Origin: Bacteroides faecium
GTDB taxonomy: Bacteria > Bacteroidota > Bacteroidia > Bacteroidales > Bacteroidaceae
Assembly (NCBI RefSeq): GCF_012113595.1
Contig: NZ_CP050831.1
Coordinates: 1,612,001-1,676,000, forward strand
DNA: 64,000 nucleotides
Direction of reading: 5' to 3'
This document shows, in pieces, positions 1 to 8,391 of the stretch (position 1 is its first letter; every line of letters starts with the position of its first letter). A program made the translations under genes and the position numbers. The notes beneath the pieces are model-generated. The model saw only the letters and a program-made list of their open reading frames with translations, ran no database searches and had not been told where the DNA came from.

Positions 1-100
1 CTACAATCAGTTGTACGGCTTTCTCATAAGCGTCTGTTACAGGGATATTGAGCACGGCTTGTGCTTCCTGTTGCAAGAGTTGTTTGATGGAGTCTATCAT
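1..100 (-). CDS. kpsF: KpsF/GutQ-family sugar-phosphate isomerase, N-terminal fragment
   Basis: Only the first 33 codons are inside the window; the gene continues past the left edge. The start ATG is at 98-100 on the minus strand. The visible residues (beginning MIDSIKQLLQQEAQAVLN) resemble the N-terminal helix of Bacteroides arabinose-5-phosphate isomerases, which interconvert ribulose-5-P and arabinose-5-P for Kdo synthesis. The SIS and CBS domains would lie outside the window. It follows the LOG-family gene by only 4 bp, so the two are probably co-transcribed. The identification rests on a short stretch recalled from the family and is moderately sure. Confidence 0.6.
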   Translation of the reverse strand, partial: MIDSIKQLLQQEAQAVLNIPVTDAYEKAVQLIV

Positions 101-104
101 ATAA

Positions 105-638
105 TCAGTTTATTTTTTCTTTTAATTCTTCCAGAGTGTTTGTTATTTCGTAATAAGTAGAAAAGGGTTGGCGGGCAAACCCTTTGTCTTCTAATGTCTT
201 GAGAGCTTTCAACAGTTCGTCGTAGAAACCGTATTCGTTGTAAAATACGACCTTTTTCTGATGGTATCCGATAGAAGCGGCGGCTATCACATGGAATATT
301 TCATCGAATGTGCCTACACCACCCGGCAATGCTACCAGTATATCCGATTTCTCGGTCATGATGTCCTTCCGGTCGCTCAGATTGTGAGTATGAATCACTT
401 CGTCCAGACAGGTGCTTACACTGCCTTTCTCTTCCAGTTTGGCAGGGACTACCCCGATGACCTTTCCGCCGTTTTCTTTCACGGCACGGGCTACGCATTC
501 CATCAGTCCGAGGTTGGCTCCTCCGTAAATCAACGTTTTGCCTGTCTGTCCTATCCATTCGCCGATTCGGCAGGCGCTTTCGAAGTACATTTTGTCAATG
601 TTTTCTGAGGCAGAACAGAATATTCCTATCTTTTCCAT
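105..638 (-). CDS. LOG-family (YvdD-like) nucleotide phosphoribohydrolase
   Basis: A 177-residue protein of the lysine-decarboxylase-like LOG family. Characterised members cleave nucleoside 5'-monophosphates to free base and ribose-5-phosphate (cytokinin-activating activity in plants). The diagnostic PGGxGTxxE motif is present at residues 105-113 (PGGVGTFDE), and the GGANLGLM segment near residue 40 fits the nucleotide-binding fold. A longer frame opens upstream to 692, but the ATG at 636-638 starts directly at the conserved MEKIGIFCSAS core, so it is preferred. It precedes the kpsF-like gene with a 4-bp gap. The physiological substrate in Bacteroides is not known. Confidence 0.85.
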   Translation of the reverse strand: MEKIGIFCSASENIDKMYFESACRIGEWIGQTGKTLIYGGANLGLMECVARAVKENGGKVIGVVPAKLEEKGSVSTCLDEVIHTHNLSDRKDIMTEKSDILVALPGGVGTFDEIFHVIAAASIGYHQKKVVFYNEYGFYDELLKALKTLEDKGFARQPFSTYYEITNTLEELKEKIN

Positions 639-704
639 ATACGTTGTAACTGTTATAGTCCACAAATATCTGCAATTTTCTATAAACCGCAATAAGTTTT
701 ATTG

Positions 705-712
705 TATTTTTG
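705..712 (+). promoter_or_regulatory. -7 promoter box for the M16 peptidase gene
   Basis: TATTTTTG matches the Bacteroidota -7 consensus TAnnTTTG and lies 30 bp before the ATG at 743. No convincing TTTG at -33 is seen, so only the -7 half is supported. Confidence 0.5.
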
Positions 713-742
713 TAGCATAATTCAATAAGGAACTAGAAAACA

Positions 743-1963
743 ATGCAATCTAACGAATATAGACTCCCCAATGGTTTGCGTATTATCCATGAACCGACTC
801 TCTCAAAAGTAGCTTATTGTGGTTTTGCCATTGATGCCGGAACGCGTGATGAGGCGGAGAACGAGCAGGGGATGGCTCACTTCGTGGAGCATCTCATTTT
901 TAAAGGGACGGAGAAACGGAAAGCCTGGCATATCCTCAACCGGATGGAGAATGTAGGCGGTGACCTGAATGCTTACACCAATAAGGAAGAGACGGTAGTC
1001 TATTCCGCTTTCCTGACCGAACATTTGGAGCGGGCTCTCGAATTATTGGGGGATATTGTATTTCATTCTACCTTTCCCCAGCATGAGATAGAGAAAGAGA
1101 CGGAAGTCATTATTGATGAAATCCAGTCGTATGAAGATACTCCTTCGGAACTGATATTCGACGATTTTGAGGATATGATATTCCGCAATCATCCGTTGGG
1201 AAGGAATATCCTGGGCAAACCGGAACTGTTGCGGAGTTTCCGCACCGAAGACGTCCTTTCGTTTACCCGCCGGTTTTATCAGCCGGGGAATATGGTGTTC
1301 TTCATCCAGGGGCAATATGACTTTAAGAAGATAATCCGTCTGGCGGAGAAATATCTGTCGGATATTCCCGCAGTGGAAGTAACCAACCGTCGTGTTCCCC
1401 CGCCGCTTTATGTTCCCGAACATTTGACGATAGCCAAGGATACGCATCAGGCACACGTGATGATTGGCAGCCGTGGGTATAATGCCTATGACGACAAGCG
1501 TACGGCTCTCTATCTATTGAATAATATCCTCGGTGGCCCCGGCATGAACAGCAAACTGAATGTAGCTCTTCGTGAGCGTAGGGGGCTGGTTTATAATGTT
1601 GAATCCAACCTGACCTCTTATACTGATACAGGGGCTTTCTGCATCTACTTCGGAACCGATGTTGAAGATATGGACACTTGCCTGAAACTGACTTATAAAG
1701 AACTAAAACGAATGCGGGACACGAAGATGACCTCTTCCCAATTGGCCGCAGCCAAGAAACAACTTATCGGGCAAATAGGGGTGGCATCCGATAATTTCGA
1801 GAATAATGCGCTGGGGATGGCAAAGACATACCTGCACTATCACAAGTACGAATCATCCGAATTGGTCTTCAAGCGCATAGACGCATTGACGGCAGAACAA
1901 TTACTGGAAGTTGCCAATGAAATGTTTGCAGAAGAGTATTTGTCTACGTTGGTATATAAGTAA
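743..1963 (+). CDS. M16-family zinc metallopeptidase (processing-peptidase-like)
   Basis: This 406-residue protein has the inverted zinc motif HxxEH at residues 46-50 (HFVEH). A glutamate 76 residues later (E126, in VIIDEI) is the expected third zinc ligand. The C-terminal half carries the second M16 fold, with the GGPGMNSKL and RERRGLVYNV segments seen in substrate-binding domains. No signal peptide is seen, so it is probably cytoplasmic. The length fits single-unit bacterial M16B peptidases such as those of the mitochondrial processing peptidase type. All catalytic residues are present and the enzyme should be active. It stands alone on the plus strand with its own -7 box. Confidence 0.92.
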   Translation: MQSNEYRLPNGLRIIHEPTLSKVAYCGFAIDAGTRDEAENEQGMAHFVEHLIFKGTEKRKAWHILNRMENVGGDLNAYTNKEETVVYSAFLTEHLERALELLGDIVFHSTFPQHEIEKETEVIIDEIQSYEDTPSELIFDDFEDMIFRNHPLGRNILGKPELLRSFRTEDVLSFTRRFYQPGNMVFFIQGQYDFKKIIRLAEKYLSDIPAVEVTNRRVPPPLYVPEHLTIAKDTHQAHVMIGSRGYNAYDDKRTALYLLNNILGGPGMNSKLNVALRERRGLVYNVESNLTSYTDTGAFCIYFGTDVEDMDTCLKLTYKELKRMRDTKMTSSQLAAAKKQLIGQIGVASDNFENNALGMAKTYLHYHKYESSELVFKRIDALTAEQLLEVANEMFAEEYLSTLVYK

Positions 1964-2021
1964 CCTCTTGAGGCCTATGAACTAACAGATTCACTAATAA
2001 ACCGCTAATATTTAATTGACC

Positions 2022-3119
2022 ATGAAAAACTTAACACGGAAAGTCCGGATTTGCTTGGGTTTGTTGATGCTTCCCCTTGCCGTGGCCGGACAACAGAAAA
2101 ACAATTTTACCTATACGCCGGCTCAAGAACTCCTGCTGGTAGGTAAGGCAACATCAGAAGGTGAATATTTCCATCGGGTAGACACCGCGAAGTATCACTC
2201 AATGCCACCCAAAGTGAAGAAACTTTTCACGAACTCTGCCGGACTGGCAATCTCTTTTACTACGAACAGTCCGGTGATAAAAGCCAAATGGACTGTTCCG
2301 GATAACCCACAGCTACCCAATCTGACACGTATTGCTCAGAAAGGACTGGACTTGTATATCAAGCGGGATGGAAAATGGCAGTTTGCCGGAGTAGGAATGC
2401 CGGGTGGCATGACTACGGAAAGGGTGCTTGTCGATAATATGGGTTCCGGAGAAAAAGAATGCCTGCTGTACCTGCCTTTGTACGATGAACTGAAAAGTCT
2501 TGAAATAGGAGTGCCTGCCGATTCGTATATACGTAAAGGGCAGAACCCTTTCAAAGAGAAAATCGTAGTGTACGGGTCGAGCATTTTGCAGGGAGCGTCT
2601 GCCAGTCGTCCCGGTATGGCTTATCCGGCACGCCTGTCCCGTAGCAGCGGATATAATTTCATCAATTTGGGATTGAGTGGCAACGGAAAGATGGAGAAAG
2701 AAGTTGCTGAAATGCTGGCGAATATTGACGCAGATGCCTTTATACTGGACTGTATCCCTAATCCTTCACCGAAAGAGATAACCGAGCGTGCCGTTGATTT
2801 TATAATGACATTGCGGAAGAAGCATCCGAATACTCCTATTATCGTGATACAGACATTGATACGCGAAACTGGAAACTTCAATCTGAAAGCCCGTGAGAAT
2901 GTAAAACGGCAGAATGAAGCCATTGCCGAACAGGTAGAAGTACTCCGTAAGAAAGGTGTGAAGAACCTGTATTTCATAAAAGAAGACCGTTTCCTGGGGA
3001 CAGACCATGAAGGAACGATTGACGGAACCCATCCCAATGATTTGGGATTCGACCGGATGTTGAAGAAGTATAAACCGGCTATCAGCAAGATTCTGAAGAT
3101 TAAGTTCAAGGATGAATAA
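2022..3119 (+). CDS. SGNH/GDSL-type hydrolase with N-terminal beta domain, secreted
   Basis: This 365-residue protein starts with a signal peptide (to about residue 22, AVAG-QQ). It then has a beta-rich N-terminal domain (about 30-175) and an SGNH esterase core. Block I is YGSSILQG with S187 as probable nucleophile. Block II is GLSGNGKM. Block V is DGTHPND, giving D334 and H337 of the triad. Family members remove acetyl or other acyl groups from glycans or lipids. The substrate here is unknown because no glycan locus adjoins it. A TTG two codons upstream is in frame, but the ATG at 2022 is the better start. Confidence 0.85.
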   Translation: MKNLTRKVRICLGLLMLPLAVAGQQKNNFTYTPAQELLLVGKATSEGEYFHRVDTAKYHSMPPKVKKLFTNSAGLAISFTTNSPVIKAKWTVPDNPQLPNLTRIAQKGLDLYIKRDGKWQFAGVGMPGGMTTERVLVDNMGSGEKECLLYLPLYDELKSLEIGVPADSYIRKGQNPFKEKIVVYGSSILQGASASRPGMAYPARLSRSSGYNFINLGLSGNGKMEKEVAEMLANIDADAFILDCIPNPSPKEITERAVDFIMTLRKKHPNTPIIVIQTLIRETGNFNLKARENVKRQNEAIAEQVEVLRKKGVKNLYFIKEDRFLGTDHEGTIDGTHPNDLGFDRMLKKYKPAISKILKIKFKDE

Positions 3120-3182
3120 GTATATCATATAGGCATAGACAAATGTACTGCTATGAATGGAAATATAGTATCAGATTAATAA

Positions 3183-3205
3183 CCGGAAACTGTTTCAGTT
3201 TTCGG
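3183..3205 (+). terminator. Hairpin after the SGNH hydrolase gene
   Basis: CCGGAAACTG and CAGTTTTCGG pair across a 3-nt loop with one G:T pair. No T-run follows, so it may terminate or only stabilise the upstream transcript. Confidence 0.35.
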
Positions 3206-3264
3206 CAAAACAAAGAAAAAAGCACGAGAAAACTGCAATCAGTTTCATAAAACAACAATGCAAC

Positions 3265-3957
3265 ATGGATAAATTTTCTATTCAGTCTCTTATTGATGAG
3301 ACTGCGCAAAAAGAAGAGAAAAATGGGCTCTTTGAGTTGGAAAATCCGTATACCCTTGAGATAAATCTCAAGAATCAGCGGGTGATGATGAAAAAGGGTG
3401 CAATGGTGGCGTATGCCGGTGATGTAAAGTTCGAGCGTGAAGGACTTCTCAGCAAAGGATTGGGGAATATACTGAAAAAGGCAGTTAGCGGCGAAGGTAC
3501 TTCCATGATGAAGGCAGAAGGAATAGGGCGTGTGTACGCGGCAGATAACGGAAAAAGAATACGTTTGCTGCATTTGGAAAACGAATCAATCAACGTAAAT
3601 GGTAATGATGTGCTGGCGCATGAAGAAGCCGTCGCATCGAATATTAAGTTGATGAAGAGCGTAGCAGGAGTGATGGGTGGCGGATTGTTTCAAGTCAATC
3701 TGAGCGGAACGGGCTATATCGCTGTCACTACTCACGGGACGCCATTGACGTTGCTCGTTAAACCCGGACAGCCGGTATTTACAGATCCGAACGCTACCGT
3801 AGCGTGGTCGGGGAACTTAACCCCGTCGATAAAAACCGATATCTCGTTGAAGACTCTGATTGGCAGAGGTAGTGGCGAAAGTTTCCAAATGAAGTTTGAA
3901 GGTGACGGCTGGGTGATTATACAGCCTTATGAAGAGAGCTATGTTGTAAGAGAATAA
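3265..3957 (+). CDS. AIM24-family (DUF124-like) protein
   Basis: This 230-residue protein has no signal peptide. From about residue 25 it is an all-beta protein with the pattern of the AIM24/TRAP-like family: a YTLEINLKNQ strand, a KGAMVAYAGDV turn, a long glycine-rich central loop (SKGLGNILKKAVSGEG), and a C-terminal FQMKFEGDGWVIIQP strand. The family forms double-stranded beta-helix folds. No enzymatic activity is established; the yeast relative is needed for mitochondrial membrane organisation. The annotation is by family resemblance. The gene ends 54 bp before the composite transposon. Confidence 0.8.
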   Translation: MDKFSIQSLIDETAQKEEKNGLFELENPYTLEINLKNQRVMMKKGAMVAYAGDVKFEREGLLSKGLGNILKKAVSGEGTSMMKAEGIGRVYAADNGKRIRLLHLENESINVNGNDVLAHEEAVASNIKLMKSVAGVMGGGLFQVNLSGTGYIAVTTHGTPLTLLVKPGQPVFTDPNATVAWSGNLTPSIKTDISLKTLIGRGSGESFQMKFEGDGWVIIQPYEESYVVRE

Positions 3958-4004
3958 ACGGATAGAAAGATAGAATAATCTGATTTTTTTTGAATCATAT
4001 TTAA

Positions 4005-4011
4005 TTAATCA
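4005..4011. repeat. 7-bp target-site duplication, left copy
   Basis: TTAATCA here is repeated at 9835-9841. The two copies abut the outer ends (TGCGAATCAG and its complement) of two inverted IS copies, as expected if the whole 4012-9834 segment inserted as one unit. Confidence 0.75.
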
Positions 4012-5082
4012 TGCGAATCAGTATTTGATTCCTTAGTTAAAAATTAGAGTAATCAATGCGATGGCAATTTTTCCCATCGTATGTACCAGAAGCCCAGATG
4101 TAGATCTGACTTTCATCGCTCCTTGAATATTTGTTTTTTCATTCAACCAGTTGAATAATGATTCAATCGGTTGTCTGCCTTTTGAGACTGCCGTTGAAAA
4201 CAAGTCTCTTGCCGCTTTCTCCCTTTTTGTTATTTCAGGTGATTCTCCTTTGATAGCTTTTACAGGAGTAAATAGCTCGAGTTTTTTGCATTCTTTCGTC
4301 TCTTTATAGAATGGTATATCCGAATATATTTTATCGGCATATATTTCTCTATTGTTCAGATTTCCCACACATTCTCTTTTGAATACAGTTGAGTCATTTT
4401 CATCAGCAGCGGAAAGTATGAGCATTTCAGGAAAAGGTATAGTTCCTTCTCTACGGAAAGCCACTGCATGGAGTTTTAGTCCGAAGTAATACATGTTCTT
4501 TGTCGAACAATATCCTTTGGAAGTAATCTCAGTGGCGACCTTTCCTAATTGGTTCTTTCCCGCGCAAGTAATGATAGGCATTGAGTCAACTAATGATTTC
4601 ATACTGTCACAATCTTGAGGTTTGAATGAATGGATTAACTGCCTGACAAATTCGCTGATTGCTTCCGGCATCAAATTCAATCTATAATTGAATGTTTGGT
4701 AAGAAGGCAAGTCAGGGAATCATGAAAACAGGTATTCCTTGGTAAAAGTGTGTATGTCTTTGATTTTAAAGTATTGCTGATAAGCTCCGCAGAACAGATA
4801 TACAGTAAGCAGTTCCTGATCGGTAAAGATTGGATGATTGTTATTACTGAACCTCTGGCAGTAGAACTTGAGTGAAGACTCGTAAACATCGCAGATATAC
4901 ATATATATTTTTATAAGTTTTAATTCTTTCTCCTTGGGAATCATAATTAGAACAATAAGTGGTTTTATTCTTCTAATATACTGATTTTCAAGGAGATTAG
5001 AAAATTAATTAATGAGATAATTAACTGAATAATAACATTTTAACAAGCGAAAAAGTCGATGACTATCAACTGCTGATTCGCA
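4012..5082 (-). mobile_element. Insertion sequence copy 1 (1071 bp, IS982-like)
   Basis: The ends are TGCGAATCAGTATTTGAT on the outer side and TGCGAATCAGCAGTTGAT on the inner side (read inward), 16 of 18 matching. The transposase gene fills most of the element on the minus strand. The family is tentative: the protein layout (LTVYLF region, then a PSYQTFNYRLN segment, then a DDE-type core) resembles IS982, but the terminal bases are not the usual ones for that family. Confidence 0.75.
4033..4944 (-). pseudogene. IS transposase with an in-frame stop (copy 1)
   Basis: The reading frame starts with MIPKEKELKL at 4944 and runs to GKIAIALITLIFN at 4033, about 303 codons. It is interrupted by TGA near 4718-4720, between TKEYLFS and FPDLPSYQTFNYRL. 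The frame resumes immediately in the same register, so a single TGG to TGA change would explain it. The downstream 225-residue part holds the probable DDE core: VDSMPIITC, IYADKIYSDIPF, and SKGRQPIESLFNWLNE with the final glutamate. It is unlikely to make a full-length transposase unless the TGA is read through or re-initiated. Confidence 0.8.
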
Positions 5083-5144
5083 TAAATTATTATAGATAGT
5101 AAGTTATTAACCTCGAGATAAAAAAGAATCTTGCTTTTATATTG

Positions 5145-5152
5145 TATTTTTG
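5145..5152 (+). promoter_or_regulatory. -7 promoter box for the small acidic protein gene
   Basis: TATTTTTG matches TAnnTTTG and lies 29 bp before the ATG at 5182, just inside the inner IS end. The -33 element is not recognisable. Confidence 0.45.
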
Positions 5153-5181
5153 CACGCAGAAATGATCGTGAAATAAAAATC

Positions 5182-5412
5182 ATGAAAAAGATGACAAAAC
5201 AATTATTCAGATATCCTCAGGGGTTTAGTGGGATAGAGCTATTGCAATCCAAAAATGAAGATGAAACAGAATTTGCCGCATGGATTAGTAATCCGACTGG
5301 GCCGGGTGGTTATGCACTATTAGGATTAGTCCGACCTGAGGATTGGGATGAATTTCAGGACGATTTTGATACTCTGATGTCTAAATATATTGTCCCTCTA
5401 AATGAAGCATGA
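5182..5412 (+). CDS. Small hypothetical acidic protein (76 aa)
   Basis: The reading frame is open further upstream, but the ATG at 5182 (MKKMTKQLFRYPQG) lies 29 bp after a good -7 box and is preferred. The protein has no signal peptide or membrane segment. It is rich in acidic residues toward the C-terminus (RPEDWDEFQDDFDTLMSK). I do not recognise a family. It is the first cargo gene inside the composite transposon, reading away from IS copy 1 and convergent with the esterase gene. It could be a small regulatory or binding protein; no function can be supported from sequence. Confidence 0.6.
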   Translation: MKKMTKQLFRYPQGFSGIELLQSKNEDETEFAAWISNPTGPGGYALLGLVRPEDWDEFQDDFDTLMSKYIVPLNEA

Positions 5413-5486
5413 TTGTGATTGGAGGTCTATAGAAGCAATGAAAGAGTAGGAGAGAAGGACCTGATGATTCTCCCAATATAGTTAAA

Positions 5487-6308
5487 CTATTGATTTGTAT
5501 AAAACGCAAGGTACTTTTCTAAGTTCGATTTTATGTAAGCCATATTGTGGTGCCCTTCAAAAAGGTGGTTTTGCACATTGACTTTTCGACATTTTAATAT
5601 CTTATAAAGTTCAAGACAGCCATTGTAAAATTCTCCTTCGTCTTTATTGCCTGCATCAAGATATAGTTGCATATCAGAGGGGATAGCACATTCTTTGGCA
5701 ATATATAGAGGATTATGTTTTTTCCAGATATCTATTGTACTGAAATAAGGAATATCTTCTTGGTCTAATTGTAATTCTAATGCGGGCATGTGTCCTCCTA
5801 CTTTAGAAAATAGCTCAGGATAACGTAAACCATAATTGAGAGCTGCATATCCTCCCGCCGAAGCACCACCGACAAATCGACCTTCCCTGCTGGTAATTGT
5901 TTTATAGTTTGTATCGATAAAAGGTATAACTTCTTTAATGAAATAATCCTCATATCTTCCTAAGTTAATTGTTCGCCCGTTAAAATTAGAGGATGTTACT
6001 TCTCGGGTAGTCATTGATGAATTTACCCCACGGCTATTATCAATTCTGGGACAGACAATTATTAGAGGTTTTATTATTTTCTGCTGGATAAGTAAATCTG
6101 CAGTCTTAAGGATGTCAAGTTCAAATAATATGTTCTCATTCCCACTTCTTCCGTGTAGGAAATAAAGTACAGGAAGGTGAGAGAGGCAATCGTAATTATG
6201 TGGAAGATATAAAGATATTCCCATCTCTTTTTTAAGAATCTCACTATATATTTTTGTTTGTTCAGCTTTTGAAGTATTTATCTTATCATTCTCTTTATTT
6301 TCTGGCAT
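5487..6308 (-). CDS. Esterase-D-like alpha/beta hydrolase
   Basis: A 273-residue hydrolase of the putative-esterase family (esterase D / feruloyl-esterase type). The oxyanion region is YFLHGRSGNE near residue 50. The nucleophile elbow is GGASAGGYAA with S150. The likely acid is D218 or D223 in LDAGNKDE, and the histidine is H253 or H254 in EGHHNMAYIKSN. No signal peptide is evident, so it is probably cytoplasmic, unlike the secreted PUL esterases of this fold. It lies inside the composite transposon. A -7 box at 6352-6359 lies 44 bp upstream. The natural ester is unknown. Confidence 0.85.
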   Translation of the reverse strand: MPENKENDKINTSKAEQTKIYSEILKKEMGISLYLPHNYDCLSHLPVLYFLHGRSGNENILFELDILKTADLLIQQKIIKPLIIVCPRIDNSRGVNSSMTTREVTSSNFNGRTINLGRYEDYFIKEVIPFIDTNYKTITSREGRFVGGASAGGYAALNYGLRYPELFSKVGGHMPALELQLDQEDIPYFSTIDIWKKHNPLYIAKECAIPSDMQLYLDAGNKDEGEFYNGCLELYKILKCRKVNVQNHLFEGHHNMAYIKSNLEKYLAFYTNQ

Positions 6309-6351
6309 TGTATATTAAGTGTTTGGGGTACGTTGCTTACATTTTGCTGCG

Positions 6352-6359
6352 CAAAGATA
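6352..6359 (-). promoter_or_regulatory. -7 promoter box for the esterase gene
   Basis: On the minus strand the sequence is TATCTTTG, matching TAnnTTTG, 44 bp upstream of the esterase start. The -33 element is not clear. Confidence 0.45.
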
Positions 6360-6468
6360 CATTAAAAAAACAATTTTTTCTGTATCCATTATATTAATTG
6401 TGTATCTGCTTGCTTAAACAGTACTGTGTGTATATACATTGACTTATATGGACTTTCAATGTATTATA

Positions 6469-7200
6469 CTATGCCAGTAATCCTAACTTCTTGGCATAAT
6501 TTATTGCTTCGGATAAATTATTCACGTTCATTTTCTCCAGGATATTTTGGCGATGCCTGTTTACTGTATGAATGCTAATATACAGCTTGTCTGAGATTTC
6601 CTTGCTCATTAAGCCTTCATCGACCATTTTGAGCACTTCCACTTCACGTTTGGTCAGTGAAACATCGGGATTATCAATGATAGGTATGTTGACAATGTTC
6701 CCTGTTTTGAAGTTAACCAACCGAAACTTTACTGGAGCTTTTAAATCCTGATCTGGAGAAATATCAACTACTCCAAGTAATAAAACAGGGTCTTCCGTTT
6801 CTAATAGTTGGTATTGACAAATAACCCGTATATATTGGCCGGAAATACCTAACACACGGAAATCAAATACATGTTTGTAATTAGCCTGTTCGCTATGTGG
6901 TAGGTTAAAAACATAGTCAAGCGTTCTCTTCTGTAGATTGAGTAGAATAGGCAGATCGTCTGGATGTATGTACTCTTCCAGCAGGTCATTCTCCAGATTC
7001 ATATCGGCGTCAACAGATAAACCGAGCAGGGTTTTGAAATTCTGTGAGATGAATAAGTATTTAACATGGAGAAGACTGACGAATACAAAGCTATTATTTA
7101 CCTGGGACAAAAGCTCAATGTAAGGCTGATGCTTTTCCCATGCCAGTTCTTGATTGTTTAAATTCATATTACTATCCGAAAATTGGTTATCAGTAACCAT
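6469..7200 (-). CDS. PAS-domain LuxR-type transcriptional regulator
   Basis: A 243-residue regulator. Residues about 25-160 form a PAS-like sensor, including the HPDD motif (EEYIHPDDLPILLNLQ) and the strand FRVLGISGQYIRVICQY. Residues about 180-240 are a LuxR/GerE helix-turn-helix, beginning SLTKREVEVLKMVDEGLMSKEI and continuing IHTVNRHRQNILEKM. No receiver domain is present. The ATG at 7200 is preferred over a TTG at 7209. It is divergent from the acyltransferase gene with a 70-bp gap holding overlapping promoters, so it probably controls that gene and itself. The ligand sensed by the PAS domain is unknown. Confidence 0.88.
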   Translation of the reverse strand: MVTDNQFSDSNMNLNNQELAWEKHQPYIELLSQVNNSFVFVSLLHVKYLFISQNFKTLLGLSVDADMNLENDLLEEYIHPDDLPILLNLQKRTLDYVFNLPHSEQANYKHVFDFRVLGISGQYIRVICQYQLLETEDPVLLLGVVDISPDQDLKAPVKFRLVNFKTGNIVNIPIIDNPDVSLTKREVEVLKMVDEGLMSKEISDKLYISIHTVNRHRQNILEKMNVNNLSEAINYAKKLGLLA

Positions 7201-7222
7201 TGTGCGCAAATCTGCCTTTCTC

Positions 7223-7241
7223 TAATTTTGCGGCAAATATA
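7223..7241. promoter_or_regulatory. Overlapping divergent promoters, luxR-type gene / acyltransferase gene
   Basis: A plus-strand -7 box TAATTTTG (7223-7230) and a minus-strand -7 box TATATTTG (7241-7234) are 3 bp apart and joined by the palindrome TTTGCGGCAAA. Each predicted start site would fall within the opposite promoter, so the two promoters should compete. This links expression of the regulator and the acyltransferase. Confidence 0.6.
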
Positions 7242-7270
7242 ACAATAATATAAAGATAAGGATTCAAAAC

Positions 7271-8140
7271 ATGAAAAAGATATTAGCGGTCATAGCATAT
7301 AAAAGTGCGTACGGGTTTATTTATTCAGTAAGTCTGTTACCTATGCGTTTTCTATATGGATTTTCCTTTATTCTGTATGTTCTTGCATATTATGTAATAG
7401 GTTATCGGAAATTGATTGTCATACAGAATCTTTCCCGGGCATTTCCAGATAAAAAGTATGATGAAGTTCGTGATGTAGCAAAAAGCTTCTATGCTTCTTT
7501 CACCTCCTATTTTGCAGAAATTATAAAAAGTCTATCAGTGTCATCTAATGAGCTTGACGGGAAACTAATACTTGTTAATTCGGAACTTATTGAAGAAAAT
7601 ATTCAGAGAGGGAAGGATGTCATAGTATGTCTTGGCCATTGTGGTAATTGGGAGATATTGAATATATTACCCAATAAACTCGCATGTGATATGTATGCTG
7701 TTTATAAACCCTTGCAGTCTCCGATTTTCAATCGGCTGATGATAAAGTTGCGTTCCCGATTTGGAATGAAGTTGATTCAAGATCAATCTGTTACTCGCCA
7801 TATCTTGACAAATAAATCATCTCATTCAGTATATCTTTTCTTAGCGGACCAATGCCCGCGTATTAAAGAAGAAAAATACAGGTTTGATTTGTTGAATCAG
7901 ACTACTTATCATTTTTCCGGAATGGAAAAACTGGCACGTATCACTCAGTCGGCAGTTGTGTATCTTCATATAAAACAGATCTCGAAAGGAAGATACGCAA
8001 TCATCTGTAAATCTATTTGTGAAGAAGCAGGAGTGACGGATTTAGGGTTCATTACCAAAAAATTTGTGGATTTGTTAAATGAGAATATACAAGAAGAACC
8101 ACACGGTTGGTTGTGGAGTCATAAACGTTTTAAAAAATAG
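7271..8140 (+). CDS. LpxL/HtrB-like lysophospholipid/lipid A acyltransferase
   Basis: This 289-residue inner-membrane acyltransferase has an N-terminal membrane helix region (residues about 10-45). The catalytic HX4E motif is HCGNWE (H123, E128), followed by the YKPLQSPIFNRLM and FLADQCPR segments expected in LpxL-family enzymes. It ends in the typical WLWSHKRFK. Family members transfer an acyl chain to lipid A or, in Bacteroidota, to amino-acid-linked lipids. Substrate choice cannot be read here. Cargo location on a composite transposon is unusual for an enzyme normally encoded in the core genome. Its product could alter the cell envelope of a recipient. Confidence 0.88.
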   Translation: MKKILAVIAYKSAYGFIYSVSLLPMRFLYGFSFILYVLAYYVIGYRKLIVIQNLSRAFPDKKYDEVRDVAKSFYASFTSYFAEIIKSLSVSSNELDGKLILVNSELIEENIQRGKDVIVCLGHCGNWEILNILPNKLACDMYAVYKPLQSPIFNRLMIKLRSRFGMKLIQDQSVTRHILTNKSSHSVYLFLADQCPRIKEEKYRFDLLNQTTYHFSGMEKLARITQSAVVYLHIKQISKGRYAIICKSICEEAGVTDLGFITKKFVDLLNENIQEEPHGWLWSHKRFKK

Positions 8141-8144
8141 GAAT

Positions 8145-8270
8145 ATGGTTTATATAGTTTCAATCTTTGTAGGAATAGTAATAATAGGGATTATTTGTTT
8201 TATCGGTTTCTTATATTCTGTATTGAAAGCTCTTCTTGAGGAAGAATTTGATATGTGTGATAAAACATGA
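8145..8270 (+). CDS. Small single-pass membrane protein (41 aa)
   Basis: The short frame starts 4 bp after the acyltransferase stop codon. The first 28 residues are almost entirely hydrophobic (MVYIVSIFVGIVIIGIICFI...), followed by an acidic tail (EEEFDMCDKT). The close spacing suggests translational coupling to the acyltransferase and a role at the same membrane. No family is recognised, and it could be a chance frame, but the helix plus charged tail is coherent. Confidence 0.5.
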   Translation: MVYIVSIFVGIVIIGIICFIGFLYSVLKALLEEEFDMCDKT

Positions 8271-8297
8271 CTTTAAAGAAAATGATATCTACAAAAC

Positions 8298-8333
8298 AGT
8301 ACGATGAAAGAATATTAATTCTTTCATCGTACT
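8298..8333 (+). terminator. 16-bp perfect hairpin ending the acyltransferase unit
   Basis: AGTACGATGAAAGAAT and its exact complement flank a 4-nt ATTA loop. It lies 28 bp after the small membrane protein gene and before the AraC-type gene. No T-run follows, yet the stem is long enough to act as a terminator or a 3'-end stabiliser. Confidence 0.6.
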
Positions 8334-8391
8334 ACTTAACTTAATTACTATAGTTTTAATTATTCCGTAAACATTTATAGGATTTTGTACA

